The notes beneath the pieces were generated by a model, which worked only from the letters and a program-made list of their open reading frames with translations, had not been told where the DNA came from and made no database searches. The translations under genes were made by a program, and so were the position numbers. This document shows, piece after piece, positions 19,354-31,552 of a DNA stretch of 64,000 bases. Within the stretch, counting starts at the first letter, position 1, and every line of letters begins with the position of its first letter. Source of the DNA: an uncultured Alphaproteobacteria bacterium (GTDB lineage: Bacteria > Pseudomonadota > Alphaproteobacteria > HIMB59); NCBI GenBank assembly GCA_902619375.1, contig CACNEB010000002.1, positions 58,693-122,692 on the forward strand. The letters are read 5' to 3'.

Positions 19354-20874
19354 CTAATTAAATTTATTTAATTTAAATACAAGTTTTATTTCATTTAATT
19401 TAAGCCAATTTAAAATCAAAAAATATATTATAAGACCAATAAGTATTTGAATGAATAAATCTACATAAATATTTAAATTTAAAATTTGTTTAAATATTAA
19501 TATTGAAATCACCATAATAATTGCACTAAATAAGATCTTTAATAGTTTCTTAATATCAAAAATTATTAATTTTTCATAAAAACTATTAAAATTTTTTCTT
19601 AAGTAAAAAATTTGAATAAATAAATTTAGCCATATACTCACAGCACCTGATATAGCTAAACCCAAAACACCCAGAGGCCTATAAAGAAGAAAACATAAAA
19701 TAAAATTACATATAAATGTTGGGACAGCTGCTTTAACGGGATACTCAACTTTTTCATAAGAGTAAAAAACTTGATTAAAAATTCGAGCAAGCATATACCC
19801 TGGCAATGAAAAAGAGTAGACTAGTAAAATCTTAGATGTTATTAACACATCCTCATTGTTAAACTCACCCCTACCAAATAATGCCTTTATAATATCTTCA
19901 CTAAGGATAAAAATACCAAATGTGCTTGGAATGGCAAAAAGAAAGCAAAATATTACTGTTTCGTTGAAAGCTTTCGAATTTTTACTCTCATCTGAAATAT
20001 TTTTGCTTAGATAAGGCAAAAGTGTAAAAGACATAGCAACTGCAATAAGAGCAAATGGTAAGTCAATAATTCTATCAGCGTAATAAATTTGGCTTATTGC
20101 ACCATCTCCCACTAAAGACGCAAATAACATTGAGATAAAAATATTTAACTGAACGATACCAGAACCCAGTATAGAATAGAGAAATCTTCCAAAGAATTTT
20201 TTAAGCTCTTTAGACAAGACTTTTATACTCTTTAGACCAATCCCCCAAAATATTTTTATTGTACCTAAATTTATAAATAAAAGGATCAATTGAGTAAAAC
20301 CAGCTATTATCATTGACCAAGCTAGTGCAAAATGAGAGTTAGACTTGAATGACACCAAAGTTACAATCATAAAAATATTTAGAATTACTGATAAAAAGGA
20401 AGGTAAAAAAAATTTTCCTTTCACGTTCAAAACTGAGCTCAATACTGATGATAGAGTCACAAATATCAAAAAAGGAAAAGTTATAATCAATAACTGATTT
20501 GCTAATAAAAATTGACTTTTATTTAATAAAAATCCTGGTGCTAAAATTGATATTACTTGCTCAGTAAAAAAAAATATTAAAAAAGATAAAAATAAAGTAA
20601 TTACAAAAAAAAAGTTGAAAACTATCCATATAAAATCATTTGCTGATTTTGAATTCATTTTTTCTTGGTTTACATACAAAGGAATAAAAACACTATTCAT
20701 AGAACCCTCAGCAAAAATTCTTCTAAATAAATTTGGTAATCTATAAGCAAAAAGGAATGCATCTGACATTAAAGTGGCACCTAAATAATTTGCAAAAAGT
20801 ATGTCTCTGATAAAACCGGTTACACGAGATCCAAAAATATTTGATGAAATCTTTGAAAAATTACTAATTTTCAT
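19354..20874 (-). CDS. murJ: Lipid II flippase MurJ (MviN)
   Basis: SNIFGSRVTGFIRDILFANYLGATLMSDAFLFAYRLPNLFRRIFAEGSMNSVFIPLY; polytopic membrane protein. Confidence 0.96.
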   Translation of the reverse strand: MKISNFSKISSNIFGSRVTGFIRDILFANYLGATLMSDAFLFAYRLPNLFRRIFAEGSMNSVFIPLYVNQEKMNSKSANDFIWIVFNFFFVITLFLSFLIFFFTEQVISILAPGFLLNKSQFLLANQLLIITFPFLIFVTLSSVLSSVLNVKGKFFLPSFLSVILNIFMIVTLVSFKSNSHFALAWSMIIAGFTQLILLFINLGTIKIFWGIGLKSIKVLSKELKKFFGRFLYSILGSGIVQLNIFISMLFASLVGDGAISQIYYADRIIDLPFALIAVAMSFTLLPYLSKNISDESKNSKAFNETVIFCFLFAIPSTFGIFILSEDIIKALFGRGEFNNEDVLITSKILLVYSFSLPGYMLARIFNQVFYSYEKVEYPVKAAVPTFICNFILCFLLYRPLGVLGLAISGAVSIWLNLFIQIFYLRKNFNSFYEKLIIFDIKKLLKILFSAIIMVISILIFKQILNLNIYVDLFIQILIGLIIYFLILNWLKLNEIKLVFKLNKFN

Positions 20875-20879
20875 TAAGT

Positions 20880-21755
20880 TCAGGAAAATTCTTTTTCCAA
20901 AATCTCAGTAATTTTATCAGCATCGATAAAGCCTGGAATTATTTCATTTCCAATTATAGTTGCAGGTGTTCCAGTAAATTTAAATTCATCAGCATAACTT
21001 CTATGAATTGATAGAAAATCTGATACCTCTTGTGAGTCTAAATCATTCTTTAATATGTCAAGATCAACGCCTCTTAGAAATAGGTCAGCCAAAATATCCT
21101 CCATTTTTGATTTTCTCTCAGCAGAATATAAATAATTATGGACAACCTTAAATTGACCTTGCAAGGAGGAAGCTAGTGCTAACTTAGTCAATTCCTCTGA
21201 AAAATTCCCTAAAATTGGCATCTGTATAATAACAAGTTTTAATGAATTATCGTTCATTACATTTATTAATTCTTGATGGAATTTTTGACAATAACCACAA
21301 TTATAATCAACAAATTCATATATAACTTTTGCAGAATTTGTGTCACCCAAGTACATAGGATGATATGCAAGGTTTAAATTTTTTATACTGGAGATATTTT
21401 TTTGATTTGTTTTTTCTTGTTCTAATTTATTCTGCTCTAATTGATATTCTTTAAGAACATCTAAGATATAATCTGGATTTTCCTCTATAAATTTTTTAAT
21501 ATTTTGATGAAATTCCTTTTTTTTAAAATACTCATCAAAATTTACATCTTCTTTTTTTAAATAAGAGCTAAGATCTGGTTCGATAATTTGATTTGACTCT
21601 TCATCAATCTGTGTATTTACAATTTTTGATAAATCAAAATTACTTTTTTCTGAAAAAATGTAAAAATATAAAGTTGTAAGAGCTATTATTACAAACAGAG
21701 AAATCAAAAAAATGTTTAAAATATTAAATTTCTTTTTTTTAACGTAAATTCCCAT
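20880..21755 (-). CDS. DsbA-family thiol:disulfide oxidoreductase
   Basis: TM anchor; VIYEFVDYNCGYCQKFHQELINVM (CGYC), FTGTPATIIGNEIIPGFID. Confidence 0.92.
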   Translation of the reverse strand: MGIYVKKKKFNILNIFLISLFVIIALTTLYFYIFSEKSNFDLSKIVNTQIDEESNQIIEPDLSSYLKKEDVNFDEYFKKKEFHQNIKKFIEENPDYILDVLKEYQLEQNKLEQEKTNQKNISSIKNLNLAYHPMYLGDTNSAKVIYEFVDYNCGYCQKFHQELINVMNDNSLKLVIIQMPILGNFSEELTKLALASSLQGQFKVVHNYLYSAERKSKMEDILADLFLRGVDLDILKNDLDSQEVSDFLSIHRSYADEFKFTGTPATIIGNEIIPGFIDADKITEILEKEFS

Positions 21756-21810
21756 GAGAAAAATATATTATTTAACTATTACTGTAGTGTAAATAATTTA
21801 TGTATTTAGA

Positions 21811-22428
21811 CTAATCACTTTTACATATAGATATAAATTTACTATTTAAGCTGTCTTGTTTCATTAAGCTGATACTAGAGTAATTCAAAGATTTGATTGA
21901 GTTATCAAATATTATCTCTTTTGTGATATCTGATACTGAGATATGGTGATTGCTAAACTCAAATAAATAAGGATATCCCCATATTAAATAATATTCCATT
22001 TCTAAAGAACTTAAATTACTGAAACGCTTTAGATCTTTTTGTATTTCTTGTTGGTTGAGTGTTTTTCTAAATAAATCGAAATGTCTCATAATATCATTAC
22101 ACAAAAAATTAAATTTTTCATTTGTGTTCATTTCTAGAGCGAAAACATTTTTTATTTTCTTTAAACCTAAAACATTAAATGCTTCTTTATAAGATTTATT
22201 GTGATTAGATAAAAAATAATCATTAAAGGAGTTAATAAGTTCTTTCTCACTATAGAGATGACTTAAATAAAAAGGGGCTTTGACATTATAATGAAGGCCA
22301 TAATTAGATAATTCAAGACTATCAAATTTTATATCATACTTTAAAAGTAAATTATCAACTTGATCAATAAATAATTTATTAGGTATCAGGTAAATTGAGT
22401 AGCGAGGAAATTGAATATAATTATCCAT
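21811..22428 (-). CDS. DUF1045 / 2H-phosphoesterase-like protein
   Basis: RYSIYLIPN, YGLHYNVKAPFYL, EYYLIWGYPYLFEFSNHHISVS resemble the two HxS/T motifs of DUF1045 proteins. Confidence 0.65.
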   Translation of the reverse strand: MDNYIQFPRYSIYLIPNKLFIDQVDNLLLKYDIKFDSLELSNYGLHYNVKAPFYLSHLYSEKELINSFNDYFLSNHNKSYKEAFNVLGLKKIKNVFALEMNTNEKFNFLCNDIMRHFDLFRKTLNQQEIQKDLKRFSNLSSLEMEYYLIWGYPYLFEFSNHHISVSDITKEIIFDNSIKSLNYSSISLMKQDSLNSKFISICKSD

Positions 22429-23377
22429 CTGTAAGTTTATTCAATATAAATTTTTGCATTTTTGTTTCTAATAAAAACTTCATTATAAGAATTATAATAA
22501 CGGTATAAAAAAATCTAAAAAATAAAATACCAGAAATATGACTACCTAATAATAAAATTAATATTGTATCTTCAATTATGCTATGACATAGACTTAAAAA
22601 AGACAAAGACAGTAAAATATCCTTTTTTGAAATATTATTTTTTCTGGACTCTTCAATTAAAAAACCTCCACCAAATGAAATCCCCAATGTTAAGCCAATT
22701 AAAATTATATTAGCTACTTTCTCTGACATACCTAAATATGATAAAGGAATTTTCAATGTATTAATTATGAATTTCCAAATACCAATAGCTTTGAGGATAT
22801 TAATGGTTGATATAATAAAAAATATTATTAAAAAAATAAGGAAAAAATTTTGAAGTTGTAGAATAGCCCAATCAATATTTGAGACTGCTTCAATCGGGAC
22901 TTGTAAGATAGAATTATTAGGTTCGTTAAATAAATTATATTTAATGAATATTAAATTTAATATTTTTCCGGCTACTACTGCATTCACAAATCTAAAAGTT
23001 AAATTAAATATCCAAGAAATTCTTGATTTTTTTGCAATAGCTACCTCAATCGGTAGACTATGTGCAATTAATATTATTAATCCTAAAATTGTGGTTTCAG
23101 CTATTGTGTAATCAAATATGGCTTGTAAAGATGCAAAGGCAGCCAAACCTGCATATATATTTACTAATATTGCTGCCATCCAAACTAGTCCTAATGAACC
23201 ATCAATGCCAATAAAACTTGTTAAAGGCTCTAGGAATTTAGCTAAAAAAGGGATTGCTCCAATAAGCTCGAGGATTCTTATAATTATGACAACAGGCAAA
23301 ATAACTTTGAATAAAATCCAAAAAATTTTACTGGTTTCTTGAAATATATTTACTAGTATTTTTTTAGATTTTTCCAT
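22421..23377 (-). CDS. Nucleoside recognition (Gate) domain membrane protein
   Basis: Polytopic; FLAKFLEPLTSFIGIDGSLGLVWMAAILVNIYAGLAAF and GLTLGISFGGGFLIEESRKNNISKKDILLSLSFLSLCHSIIEDT. Confidence 0.75.
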   Translation of the reverse strand: MEKSKKILVNIFQETSKIFWILFKVILPVVIIIRILELIGAIPFLAKFLEPLTSFIGIDGSLGLVWMAAILVNIYAGLAAFASLQAIFDYTIAETTILGLIILIAHSLPIEVAIAKKSRISWIFNLTFRFVNAVVAGKILNLIFIKYNLFNEPNNSILQVPIEAVSNIDWAILQLQNFFLIFLIIFFIISTINILKAIGIWKFIINTLKIPLSYLGMSEKVANIILIGLTLGISFGGGFLIEESRKNNISKKDILLSLSFLSLCHSIIEDTILILLLGSHISGILFFRFFYTVIIILIMKFLLETKMQKFILNKLTDG

Positions 23378-23420
23378 TATGATAACAATCGATTAATTTT
23401 ACTTCTTTATAAAGAAATAA

Positions 23421-24890
23421 ATGGCAAGGACAAATAGTTTTACAATAAAAGCATCACTTACAACTTTAATGGTTTTAATCAGCTTTTTTTGCTTTTATAT
23501 AAGCTATTCTGATTTCGTAAAAATAAACAATGATTATGCTTATATTTATGATGATGTAGATATTAATTATTTTGATAAAAAAAAATTTCAAAAATATTAC
23601 GATGTTATTAGCATTGAAAGTCTAGACGACCCAATATTTGACAAAGAAAAATCGAAAAATTATTTTGAAAATATAACACTTGAAAATTTATCAAATATTT
23701 TTGATAAAGACTTAACCAAAAAAGAAGACAAAATTGAATTTAAAAAAATAGATGACTCCACACCAATTGAAAATAAGGTAGATGAAGAATTAAATGATAA
23801 TTTTGATGAAATCATAGTCTCTAAGGGAGATAATTTTGCAAAAGTTTTAAAAAAAGGAGGTCTCAAAGGAAGAGATATAGACTTAGTAATACTCAACGGA
23901 AAAGAATATTATGATTTTTCTAAATTATATATTGGGGATACCATAAAAATATTAAGTGAATATGATGCTGGGAGTTTAAAAACTTTTGATCTAATTTATA
24001 GATATTCTGATACCAAAGAATTAATTATATCTTACCTAGATGATAATTTTATTTATGAGATTAATGAAATTCCTCTGAATTCTGAAGAAATTTTTGTAGC
24101 CGGGGAAATTAAATCAAGTTTATATAAAGCTATGAAAGATCAGGGGTTATCTGAAATAGTAATTAATGAAATTATTAGGATTTATAGTTTTGATGTTGAT
24201 TTTCAGAGAGATATTTATGAGGGTGATAATTTTGAAATGCTATTTATCAAAAAGGTAAACAATAACGGTAAGACAATTCAAATCGAAGATCCAAAATACT
24301 TAATGCTTTCATCACGAGGCACTCCATTAATTTACTATCTTTATGATAATGGAGAATTCAGCGAATATTTTGACGAAAAAGGTAAAGGAATGACAAAAAG
24401 CTTAATGAAAACTCCAATTAATGGTGCAAGGCTTAGTTCCAGTTATGGTATGAGAAAACATCCTATCTCAGGTTATAATAAAATGCACAAAGGAGTAGAT
24501 TTTGCTGCGCCAACAGGAACTCCAATTTTTGCTGCTGGAAATGGTATTGTAGAGTATGTAGGTAGAAATGGAGGGTATGGAAAATATATTAGAATTCGTC
24601 ACGATAGTACTTATAAAACAGCTTACGCGCATCTTAATGGTTATAAAAAAGGAATATCAAGTGGTGTAAGAGTTAAGCAAGGTGATGTTATTGGCTATGT
24701 AGGCTCAACAGGAAAATCAACTGGACCTCATTTGCATTACGAAATAATTGTTAATGGAAAACAAATAAACCCGGCTACACTTAAATTACCTTCAGGAAGA
24801 AAGCTTAACGAACAGCAACTTAATGAATTTCAAATATTAGTTTCTAAAATAGATGAAGAAGTTAATATTTACAAAAATAAAATGAATTAA
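23421..24890 (+). CDS. M23 family metallopeptidase (murein endopeptidase)
   Basis: GMRKHPISGYNKMHKGVDFAAPTGTPIFAAGNGIVEYVGRNGGYGKYIRIRHDSTYKTAYAHL...GYVGSTGKSTGPHLHYEI. Confidence 0.95.
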   Translation: MARTNSFTIKASLTTLMVLISFFCFYISYSDFVKINNDYAYIYDDVDINYFDKKKFQKYYDVISIESLDDPIFDKEKSKNYFENITLENLSNIFDKDLTKKEDKIEFKKIDDSTPIENKVDEELNDNFDEIIVSKGDNFAKVLKKGGLKGRDIDLVILNGKEYYDFSKLYIGDTIKILSEYDAGSLKTFDLIYRYSDTKELIISYLDDNFIYEINEIPLNSEEIFVAGEIKSSLYKAMKDQGLSEIVINEIIRIYSFDVDFQRDIYEGDNFEMLFIKKVNNNGKTIQIEDPKYLMLSSRGTPLIYYLYDNGEFSEYFDEKGKGMTKSLMKTPINGARLSSSYGMRKHPISGYNKMHKGVDFAAPTGTPIFAAGNGIVEYVGRNGGYGKYIRIRHDSTYKTAYAHLNGYKKGISSGVRVKQGDVIGYVGSTGKSTGPHLHYEIIVNGKQINPATLKLPSGRKLNEQQLNEFQILVSKIDEEVNIYKNKMN

Positions 24891-25276
24891 GCTAACTGAC
24901 TAGCTAAGTCGTCAAAATCAGAAGTTGGGTTACGTTCTGACTTATTATCATTATTCAAATCGCTGTTATTATTTTCAGTTTTGTTTTTACTAATAATTTT
25001 TCTAGCAACAAAACTTCTATTTGAATTGTCTGTTTGTCTAAAAAAATGTTCAGCGTGTTGAAGGTAAAACTGCTCTAATACATCATCACCTTGTCCCTTA
25101 GCATCCTTTGCTTTGTTAAGATAATCGTTATATTGATCTTTTGGATTTTTTCCGTTTCTTTTAAATCCGTTGGAATTTCCATTGGCTTGCAAATATGGAG
25201 AGTCAGCAACACCAGATCTAGATGAGTTTATTTTTCTTTGACCACCGTAAGGCTTTCTTTTAACAAAGTTTTTCAT
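24887..25276 (-). CDS. DUF4167 domain-containing protein
   Basis: NPKDQYNDYLNKAKDAKGQGDDVLEQFYLQHAEHFFR; adjacent to prmC-prfA as usual in alphaproteobacteria. Confidence 0.85.
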   Translation of the reverse strand: MKNFVKRKPYGGQRKINSSRSGVADSPYLQANGNSNGFKRNGKNPKDQYNDYLNKAKDAKGQGDDVLEQFYLQHAEHFFRQTDNSNRSFVARKIISKNKTENNNSDLNNDNKSERNPTSDFDDLASQLA

Positions 25277-25314
25277 TAATTTTTTATCGATTATCTCAAA
25301 AAAAAGCCCATCAA

Positions 25315-26181
25315 TTAAAGAGTAGGGAATTTTATCTTTATCAGTCTATCTAAATTAAGATAATCAGTTTTCTTATAAACTATTTTTATTCCTTTTTCTA
25401 ATAGTAAATTATACATATTTTTAGTGATAATTGGATCAATTTCAAAATAGACGAAACCTTTAAATTTTACACTTATCAAAAAATTAATAATTTTAACATA
25501 ATAATCCATGCCTAATTTTCCACCATCAAGTGAAATTCTTGGATCATGCAAAGTCTCTTTATTTAAATTTAAATAATTTCTTGTTGGTATATAAGGTGGG
25601 TTACAAACAATAAAATCAATATTTTTTAGTCTATTTATTGGATAGTTTTCAAATAAATTTGAGTGGAATATTTTTGTTTTTTGTTGCTGTTTAAATTTTA
25701 TTATATTTTTTTTACAAGCATTAAGAGCATGCTTAGAAACGTCAATAAAATCACAAAATGCATTATCTAACTCATCTATAATAGAAATACCAAGGCACCC
25801 AGTCCCGCAACACAAATCAAGCAACTTCAAATTTTTTTGATTTTTATTTTTTTTATAATCAATTAATAAATGTTCGACTAATATTTCAGAATCGGCTCTA
25901 GGATCTAAAGTGTAATCATCTGTGTAGAAAACTTTTTTCCAAAAGCCTTTTTCATTGATTATTTTTGCTAATGGCTTTCCTTTTACTCTTTCATTTAGGA
26001 TCTTATTAATTAATACTTGATCAAATTCACTATCATTAATATCTAAATTTTTTTTACTTTTAGATGTAAAAGAAATCATTATTTGTGACTCTTGTTCAGC
26101 TTGAGATCCAGAAATTGAGTTTAAATTTTCAAGTAATATTTTTTTTATATCTAATTTGCTTAAATAGTTATTAATTAGCAT
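25315..26181 (-). CDS. prmC: Peptide chain release factor N5-glutamine methyltransferase
   Basis: [37 protein letters not shown]; overlaps prfA. Confidence 0.95.
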   Translation of the reverse strand: MLINNYLSKLDIKKILLENLNSISGSQAEQESQIMISFTSKSKKNLDINDSEFDQVLINKILNERVKGKPLAKIINEKGFWKKVFYTDDYTLDPRADSEILVEHLLIDYKKNKNQKNLKLLDLCCGTGCLGISIIDELDNAFCDFIDVSKHALNACKKNIIKFKQQQKTKIFHSNLFENYPINRLKNIDFIVCNPPYIPTRNYLNLNKETLHDPRISLDGGKLGMDYYVKIINFLISVKFKGFVYFEIDPIITKNMYNLLLEKGIKIVYKKTDYLNLDRLIKIKFPTL

Positions 26182-27277
26182 TAAGTTGACTTAATTTTTC
26201 GGCTTGTTCACTGGCTGACAAAGCTGATATCATTTCATCTAATGCCTCGCCAGTTAAAAACTGGTCTAATTTATAGAGCGTTAAGTTAATTCTATGATCT
26301 GATACTCTACCCTGTGGAAAATTATATGTTCTAATTCTTTCAGATCTATCTCCAGAACCAACTTGATTTTTTCTATTGGATGAAACCTCTTCTTGTTTCT
26401 TAATTCTTTCAACTTCATATAATCTAGATCGTAGAATTTTTAATGCTTTAGCTTTATTTTTATGTTGAGATCTCTCGTCTTGTTGAGTTACAACTATGTT
26501 TGTAGGTAAATGTGTTATTCTTACAGCGCTATCTGTTGTATTTACCGATTGACCTCCCGCCCCTCCTGACCTATAAACGTCTATTCTTAAATCAGTATCT
26601 TTTATCTCTAAGTCAACATCCTCAGCTTCTGGCAAAACAGCAACAGTGGCAGCCGAAGTATGTATCCTACCCCCAGACTCAGTTTCTGGTATGCGTTGAA
26701 CTCTGTGGACACCAGACTCATTTTTTAAAAATTTAAATACACCGTCTCCTTTAATTTCTATAATTGCTTCTTTTATCCCCTTTAATCCTGTCTCGCTCTT
26801 CTCCATTGGCTGAAACTTCCAACTTTTTAACGAGGAATATCGTTCATACATTCTATATAAATCTCCAGCAAATAATGCAGCCTCATCTCCTCCGGTACCA
26901 GCCCTTATTTCTAATATTACATTTTTTTCGTCAGCCTCATCTTTTGGCAGTAGAGCAATTAGTAATTCTTTATTTTTAATTTCTAAATCTTTTTCATACA
27001 AAGGTAATTCTTGTTTTGCTAAATTTCGGAGCTCTTCATCGCTTTCATTTTCAAGTATTTCTTTATAGCCTTTGATTTCCTTATCTAAATTTTTAATAGT
27101 GTCTGATAAAGCAATTATTGGCTCCAATTTTGATAAATCTTTATTTATTTGAATAATTTCCTCATTTTTTAAATTTTGAGAATTTAAAAGTTTCTCATTT
27201 AGTTGATTAAATTTGTTTTTTAAATCAACGATTTGTTTATCTAATTTCATTTTTAAGCTCGAATTTGGAAATTTCAA
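26171..27277 (-). CDS. prfA: Peptide chain release factor 1 (likely start at 27250)
   Basis: [69 protein letters not shown]. Confidence 0.97.
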   Translation of the reverse strand: MKFPNSSLKMKLDKQIVDLKNKFNQLNEKLLNSQNLKNEEIIQINKDLSKLEPIIALSDTIKNLDKEIKGYKEILENESDEELRNLAKQELPLYEKDLEIKNKELLIALLPKDEADEKNVILEIRAGTGGDEAALFAGDLYRMYERYSSLKSWKFQPMEKSETGLKGIKEAIIEIKGDGVFKFLKNESGVHRVQRIPETESGGRIHTSAATVAVLPEAEDVDLEIKDTDLRIDVYRSGGAGGQSVNTTDSAVRITHLPTNIVVTQQDERSQHKNKAKALKILRSRLYEVERIKKQEEVSSNRKNQVGSGDRSERIRTYNFPQGRVSDHRINLTLYKLDQFLTGEALDEMISALSASEQAEKLSQLNAN

Positions 27278-28484
27278 AAGATTTTTGATTTTTATTTTTT
27301 AAATCTTTTAAAATAATTTTTTTATTTTTGATCTCTTCTTCACCAATAAGAAGAATAAAACTAAAATTATTTTTATCTGCATAACTAAAAAGTTTTTTAA
27401 TATTTTTACTAACTCTAACTTCATGATTATATCTTGACATGTAAATTTGTTTTAAAATTCTATTATTATTTAAATAAGACTCATCTTGAACAGCAAATAA
27501 TATCTTTATAGGTAATTTTGATTTTTCGTCTTTTATAGAAATCAAATCCATTAATCTTTCTATACCGGCTGCCCAGCCAACTCCTGGAATATCTCTAGAA
27601 GAAATCATACTAATTAAATTGTCGTACCTGCCACCAGCTAATATCGCATTTTGTCTTTTTTCTTCATTTGTTTGAAATTCAAAAGCAGTATGTGAATAAT
27701 AATCTAATCCTCTAACTAATTTTGGGTCTTCAAAAAATGTAATTTTATTATCATTTAAAAATTTTTTAACTTGATTAAAATAATTTTTACTCACTTCAGA
27801 TAAGTGTTCGCTGATTTTTGGAGCATTTACTAATATTTCAGAGTCTTTTGGATCTTTACTATCTAGAATTCTAAGTGGATTTTTATCCAATCTAGATTGT
27901 GAGATTTCTGATAAATGTTCTTTAAAATCACTTAAATATTTTTTTAATAAATTTGCATATTTGATTTGGTCCTCTTTTGATCCTAAAGAATTAATTAATA
28001 ACCTATATTTATTTTCTTTAATTCCAAGGTCATCAAATAATAACTTTGCAATTAGAATTAATTCAAAATCTACATAAGGACTTTTTTCACCAATTGTTTC
28101 AATATTTATTTGATGAAACTGTCTATATCTCCCTTTTTGGGGTCTTTCTCTTCTAAACATTGGGCCGTGCGTAATTAATTTTAGTAAGCCAGATTGATAG
28201 TTTGAAGCAGCAAACCTAGCTAAGCTACTTGTAGCCTCAGGTCTTAAACAAATATATGCTTCTCCTTTATCTAAAAATGAATACATCTCTTTGGAGACAA
28301 TATCTGTCTGCTCACCTACAGTCCTAGAGAATAAATCTTGTTGTTCTATAATAGGAGTTTGTATAGATTTAAAATTGAAATTCCTACATAATGAATAAAA
28401 TTTTTCAATAATAAATTCAAACTTTTCCATTTCAGCTCCATGAATATCATGTGTGCCTTTTACTAAACTAATATTTCTTTTCAT
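27237..28484 (-). CDS. hisS: Histidine--tRNA ligase
   Basis: [64 protein letters not shown]. Confidence 0.97.
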   Translation of the reverse strand: MKRNISLVKGTHDIHGAEMEKFEFIIEKFYSLCRNFNFKSIQTPIIEQQDLFSRTVGEQTDIVSKEMYSFLDKGEAYICLRPEATSSLARFAASNYQSGLLKLITHGPMFRRERPQKGRYRQFHQINIETIGEKSPYVDFELILIAKLLFDDLGIKENKYRLLINSLGSKEDQIKYANLLKKYLSDFKEHLSEISQSRLDKNPLRILDSKDPKDSEILVNAPKISEHLSEVSKNYFNQVKKFLNDNKITFFEDPKLVRGLDYYSHTAFEFQTNEEKRQNAILAGGRYDNLISMISSRDIPGVGWAAGIERLMDLISIKDEKSKLPIKILFAVQDESYLNNNRILKQIYMSRYNHEVRVSKNIKKLFSYADKNNFSFILLIGEEEIKNKKIILKDLKNKNQKSFEISKFELKNEIR

Positions 28485-29575
28485 TTTAAATGATGAATCT
28501 GATCAACTTTATTTTCTATAGTTTTTACTAAGTACTCAACTAAATCTTCGTCTTGAATTCGATGGCTTTTTTCTCCATCGACGTATACCATATGTGTGTT
28601 ATTTCCACCACCAGTTATGCCTATGTTAGTCATTGTAGCTTCACCTGGCCCATTAACAACACATCCAATAATTGAAACTGTTATAGGTTTTTTGATGTGA
28701 GAAAGTTTTTTCTCAACATTTTTAACAGTCTCAATAACATCAAATTGTTGTCTTGCACAAGATGGGCAAGATATTATTGTTACTCCATAATTTCTCAAAT
28801 TAAGTGATTTTAACATTTCAAACCCTACTTTAACCTCCTGAGTTGGATGATCTGAAAGTGAAACTCTCACTGTATCGCCAATACCATCATAAAGAAGCAT
28901 ACCAAGACCTATAGAAGATTTTATTGATCCACTAAAATAACTTCCTGCTTCAGTAATACCTAAATGAAGAGGGTAATTACAAAAATTAGATAACATTCTA
29001 TATGACTCTACTGCTGTAAAGACATTAGAAGCTTTCACACTAATTTTAAAATTATCAAAATTTAGATCCTCTAAAAGTTTTATATTTAGCTTAGCACTTT
29101 CAAATAATGCATCAGAGGTAGGGCTTTTATATTTTTCTAATATTGATTTTTCTAAGCTTCCAGCATTAACACCTATTCTTATGGGTATTTTGTTCTGCTT
29201 GGCAGCTTCTACAACCTCTTTTACTTTTTCCTTAGAGCCAATATTACCTGGATTTATTCGAAGACAATGTGCTCCATTTTCTGCGGCCTCGAGTGCTCTT
29301 TTATAATGAAAGTGAATATCAGCGACTAAGGGGATATTAATTTCAGGAATTATTTTTTTTAATGCTTTTGATGATTTTTCATCAGGAACTGAAACCCTGA
29401 CTATGTCACATCCCTCTTGTTCAATAAGAGATATCTGCTCAAGAGTTGCGTCTATGTCATGAGTAAGGGTATTGGTCATTGTCTGAACTGTAATTGGAGA
29501 GTCTCCACCGACATAAATATTTCCAATTTGTATTTTTTTAGTTTTTTTTCTCTTTATTGTGTGAGAATATTTCAT
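28481..29575 (-). CDS. ispG: 4-hydroxy-3-methylbut-2-enyl-diphosphate synthase
   Basis: [57 protein letters not shown]. Confidence 0.97.
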   Translation of the reverse strand: MKYSHTIKRKKTKKIQIGNIYVGGDSPITVQTMTNTLTHDIDATLEQISLIEQEGCDIVRVSVPDEKSSKALKKIIPEINIPLVADIHFHYKRALEAAENGAHCLRINPGNIGSKEKVKEVVEAAKQNKIPIRIGVNAGSLEKSILEKYKSPTSDALFESAKLNIKLLEDLNFDNFKISVKASNVFTAVESYRMLSNFCNYPLHLGITEAGSYFSGSIKSSIGLGMLLYDGIGDTVRVSLSDHPTQEVKVGFEMLKSLNLRNYGVTIISCPSCARQQFDVIETVKNVEKKLSHIKKPITVSIIGCVVNGPGEATMTNIGITGGGNNTHMVYVDGEKSHRIQDEDLVEYLVKTIENKVDQIHHLK

Positions 29576-30291
29576 AATAGAGTTTCTAAATTTTTAATAT
29601 CAAAGTTTACTAAATAAGAATTTAATTCTTTATTAAGTTTAAGTTCAATACCTCTGTATATTATTTTATCGACATTATCTATATTAGATAAATCAATCAA
29701 AAAATCATCGTCTAATTCAAGACTAAGTTCTTTAGAGTGTAATATTTCGCCAAATTGTATAGTTTTTTTATTCAAATTATGAATCTTAAAATAAATAGTA
29801 CTATTAGTTTTTGAAAAAATTGATAATTTTTGAGAATAATTTTTTCTATCTTTCAAAATAAGACTGTTAATAAATTCTTCATGACTTAACTCACTTAAGT
29901 CATACTGAGAGGATAAATTTACAATATCCAAATAAATCTGATCTTTTTCTATATCTTTTACAAATATTTGATTATTAAATTTATTATAAATATTAAAAGA
30001 CAGTAGTGTCAGAATAGTAAAAGTAAGTAATAAAAAGAAATAAGTTAATGAAATTTTTGTATAATCTTCTGGAATATCACTGGTTATATTTTTATATTTT
30101 ATCTCATAACCTAAATATCGATATATAGATTTTTTATAAGTCGACTGATAAGCTCTGTATTTTTTGGGTAGCTTTAAATTATCATCTAATAGCCGAATTA
30201 TCTCTATATCTAGTTTTAGAGCTTTGGATAAATCATTTATTGAAAATCCTTTCTGAATTCTTGCTTCTTTGATTGATATTAACTTATCCAA
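29572..30291 (-). CDS. RodZ-like helix-turn-helix membrane protein
   Basis: N-terminal HTH ([27 protein letters not shown]...[19 protein letters not shown]), single TM, C-terminal periplasmic region; next to ispG. Confidence 0.75.
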   Translation of the reverse strand: MDKLISIKEARIQKGFSINDLSKALKLDIEIIRLLDDNLKLPKKYRAYQSTYKKSIYRYLGYEIKYKNITSDIPEDYTKISLTYFFLLLTFTILTLLSFNIYNKFNNQIFVKDIEKDQIYLDIVNLSSQYDLSELSHEEFINSLILKDRKNYSQKLSIFSKTNSTIYFKIHNLNKKTIQFGEILHSKELSLELDDDFLIDLSNIDNVDKIIYRGIELKLNKELNSYLVNFDIKNLETLL

Positions 30292-30295
30292 AAAA

Positions 30296-31510
30296 TTATT
30301 TATGTAATTTAAAGGCTTGATGTAATTTTTGTACAGCTAAGTCAGTGTGTTCTTCATTTATTAATATACTTATTTTTATTTCTGAAGTAGTAATAACTTG
30401 AATATTTATTTTATTTTTTCCAAGAGTATCAAATAATGTTTGGGCAACTCCAGCATGAGATCTCATCCCTACTCCAACCACTGAAATTTTTGAAATATTA
30501 TTAGATGAAATAATTCTTTTATATCCAATTATAGATTTCTCTTTTTTAAGTATTTTTAATGCTTTTTCTAAGTCTAGTCTTGGCAAAGTAAAAGATAAAT
30601 TTGCAAACTTTCCATCTTGTGAAATATTTTGGAGTATCATATCAACATTTATATTGCCTTTAGCTAATGGGCCAAAGATTTTTGAAGAGACTCCAGGTTT
30701 ATCTTGTACTCTTGAAAGTGTAATTTTTGCTTCATCTTTGGAGTATGTAATTCCACTCACAGTATTATTTTCTAAAACACTTTTTTCGTCAGTAATCATG
30801 GTACCAATTTTTTTGGGTTTGAAAGAGGATCTTACACTTAATTTAGTATTTTTTCTCATAGCTAACTCAACAGAACGAGTTTGAAGAACCTTAGCCCCTT
30901 GTGAGGCTAATTCAAGCATTTCTTCATATGAAATTTTATTAATTTTTTTTGCTTTAGATACTATGTTTGGATCAGTGGTAAATACACCTTCAACATCAGT
31001 ATAAATTATACATTCTGTTTCCATCGCTGCTGCTACAGCAACAGCACTAGTATCAGAACCACCCCTACCTAGGGTAGTTAATTCTCCATTATTGTTAATA
31101 CCTTGAAAACCAGGAATTACTAGAACTTCAAATTTTTCTAATTCATCATATAAAAATTTTTTGTTAATAGACAAAATTCTAGACTTCATATGCTCTGATG
31201 ATGTTATAATAGGTATTTGCCAACTAAGTAGCGATTTAGCTTTAATCTTTTGATTATTGAGACATATCGACATTAACGCGCAAGATACATTTTCACCTGT
31301 TGAAATGGCGTTATCAAAATCAATTGGATTTGGATTTTTTGAAAAAGATTTTGTTAAATTTATTAAACGATCAGTTTCACCTGACATAGCAGATAACACA
31401 GCTATAACTTTTGATTTTTTTGACCAATCATGAATAATATCTGCTGATCTTTTTATAGCTTCAATACTCCCAACGGATGTACCACCAAATTTTAAAACTT
31501 TAATTTTCAT
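30296..31510 (-). CDS. lysC: Aspartate kinase
   Basis: KVLKFGGTSVGSIEAIKR, TLGRGGSDTSAVAVAAAM, IYTDVEGVFTTDPNIV, two ACT domains. Confidence 0.97.
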   Translation of the reverse strand: MKIKVLKFGGTSVGSIEAIKRSADIIHDWSKKSKVIAVLSAMSGETDRLINLTKSFSKNPNPIDFDNAISTGENVSCALMSICLNNQKIKAKSLLSWQIPIITSSEHMKSRILSINKKFLYDELEKFEVLVIPGFQGINNNGELTTLGRGGSDTSAVAVAAAMETECIIYTDVEGVFTTDPNIVSKAKKINKISYEEMLELASQGAKVLQTRSVELAMRKNTKLSVRSSFKPKKIGTMITDEKSVLENNTVSGITYSKDEAKITLSRVQDKPGVSSKIFGPLAKGNINVDMILQNISQDGKFANLSFTLPRLDLEKALKILKKEKSIIGYKRIISSNNISKISVVGVGMRSHAGVAQTLFDTLGKNKINIQVITTSEIKISILINEEHTDLAVQKLHQAFKLHK

Positions 31511-31552
31511 GAATTACGGTAATATACTCTTAACATTTATGATGTAAAGAAC

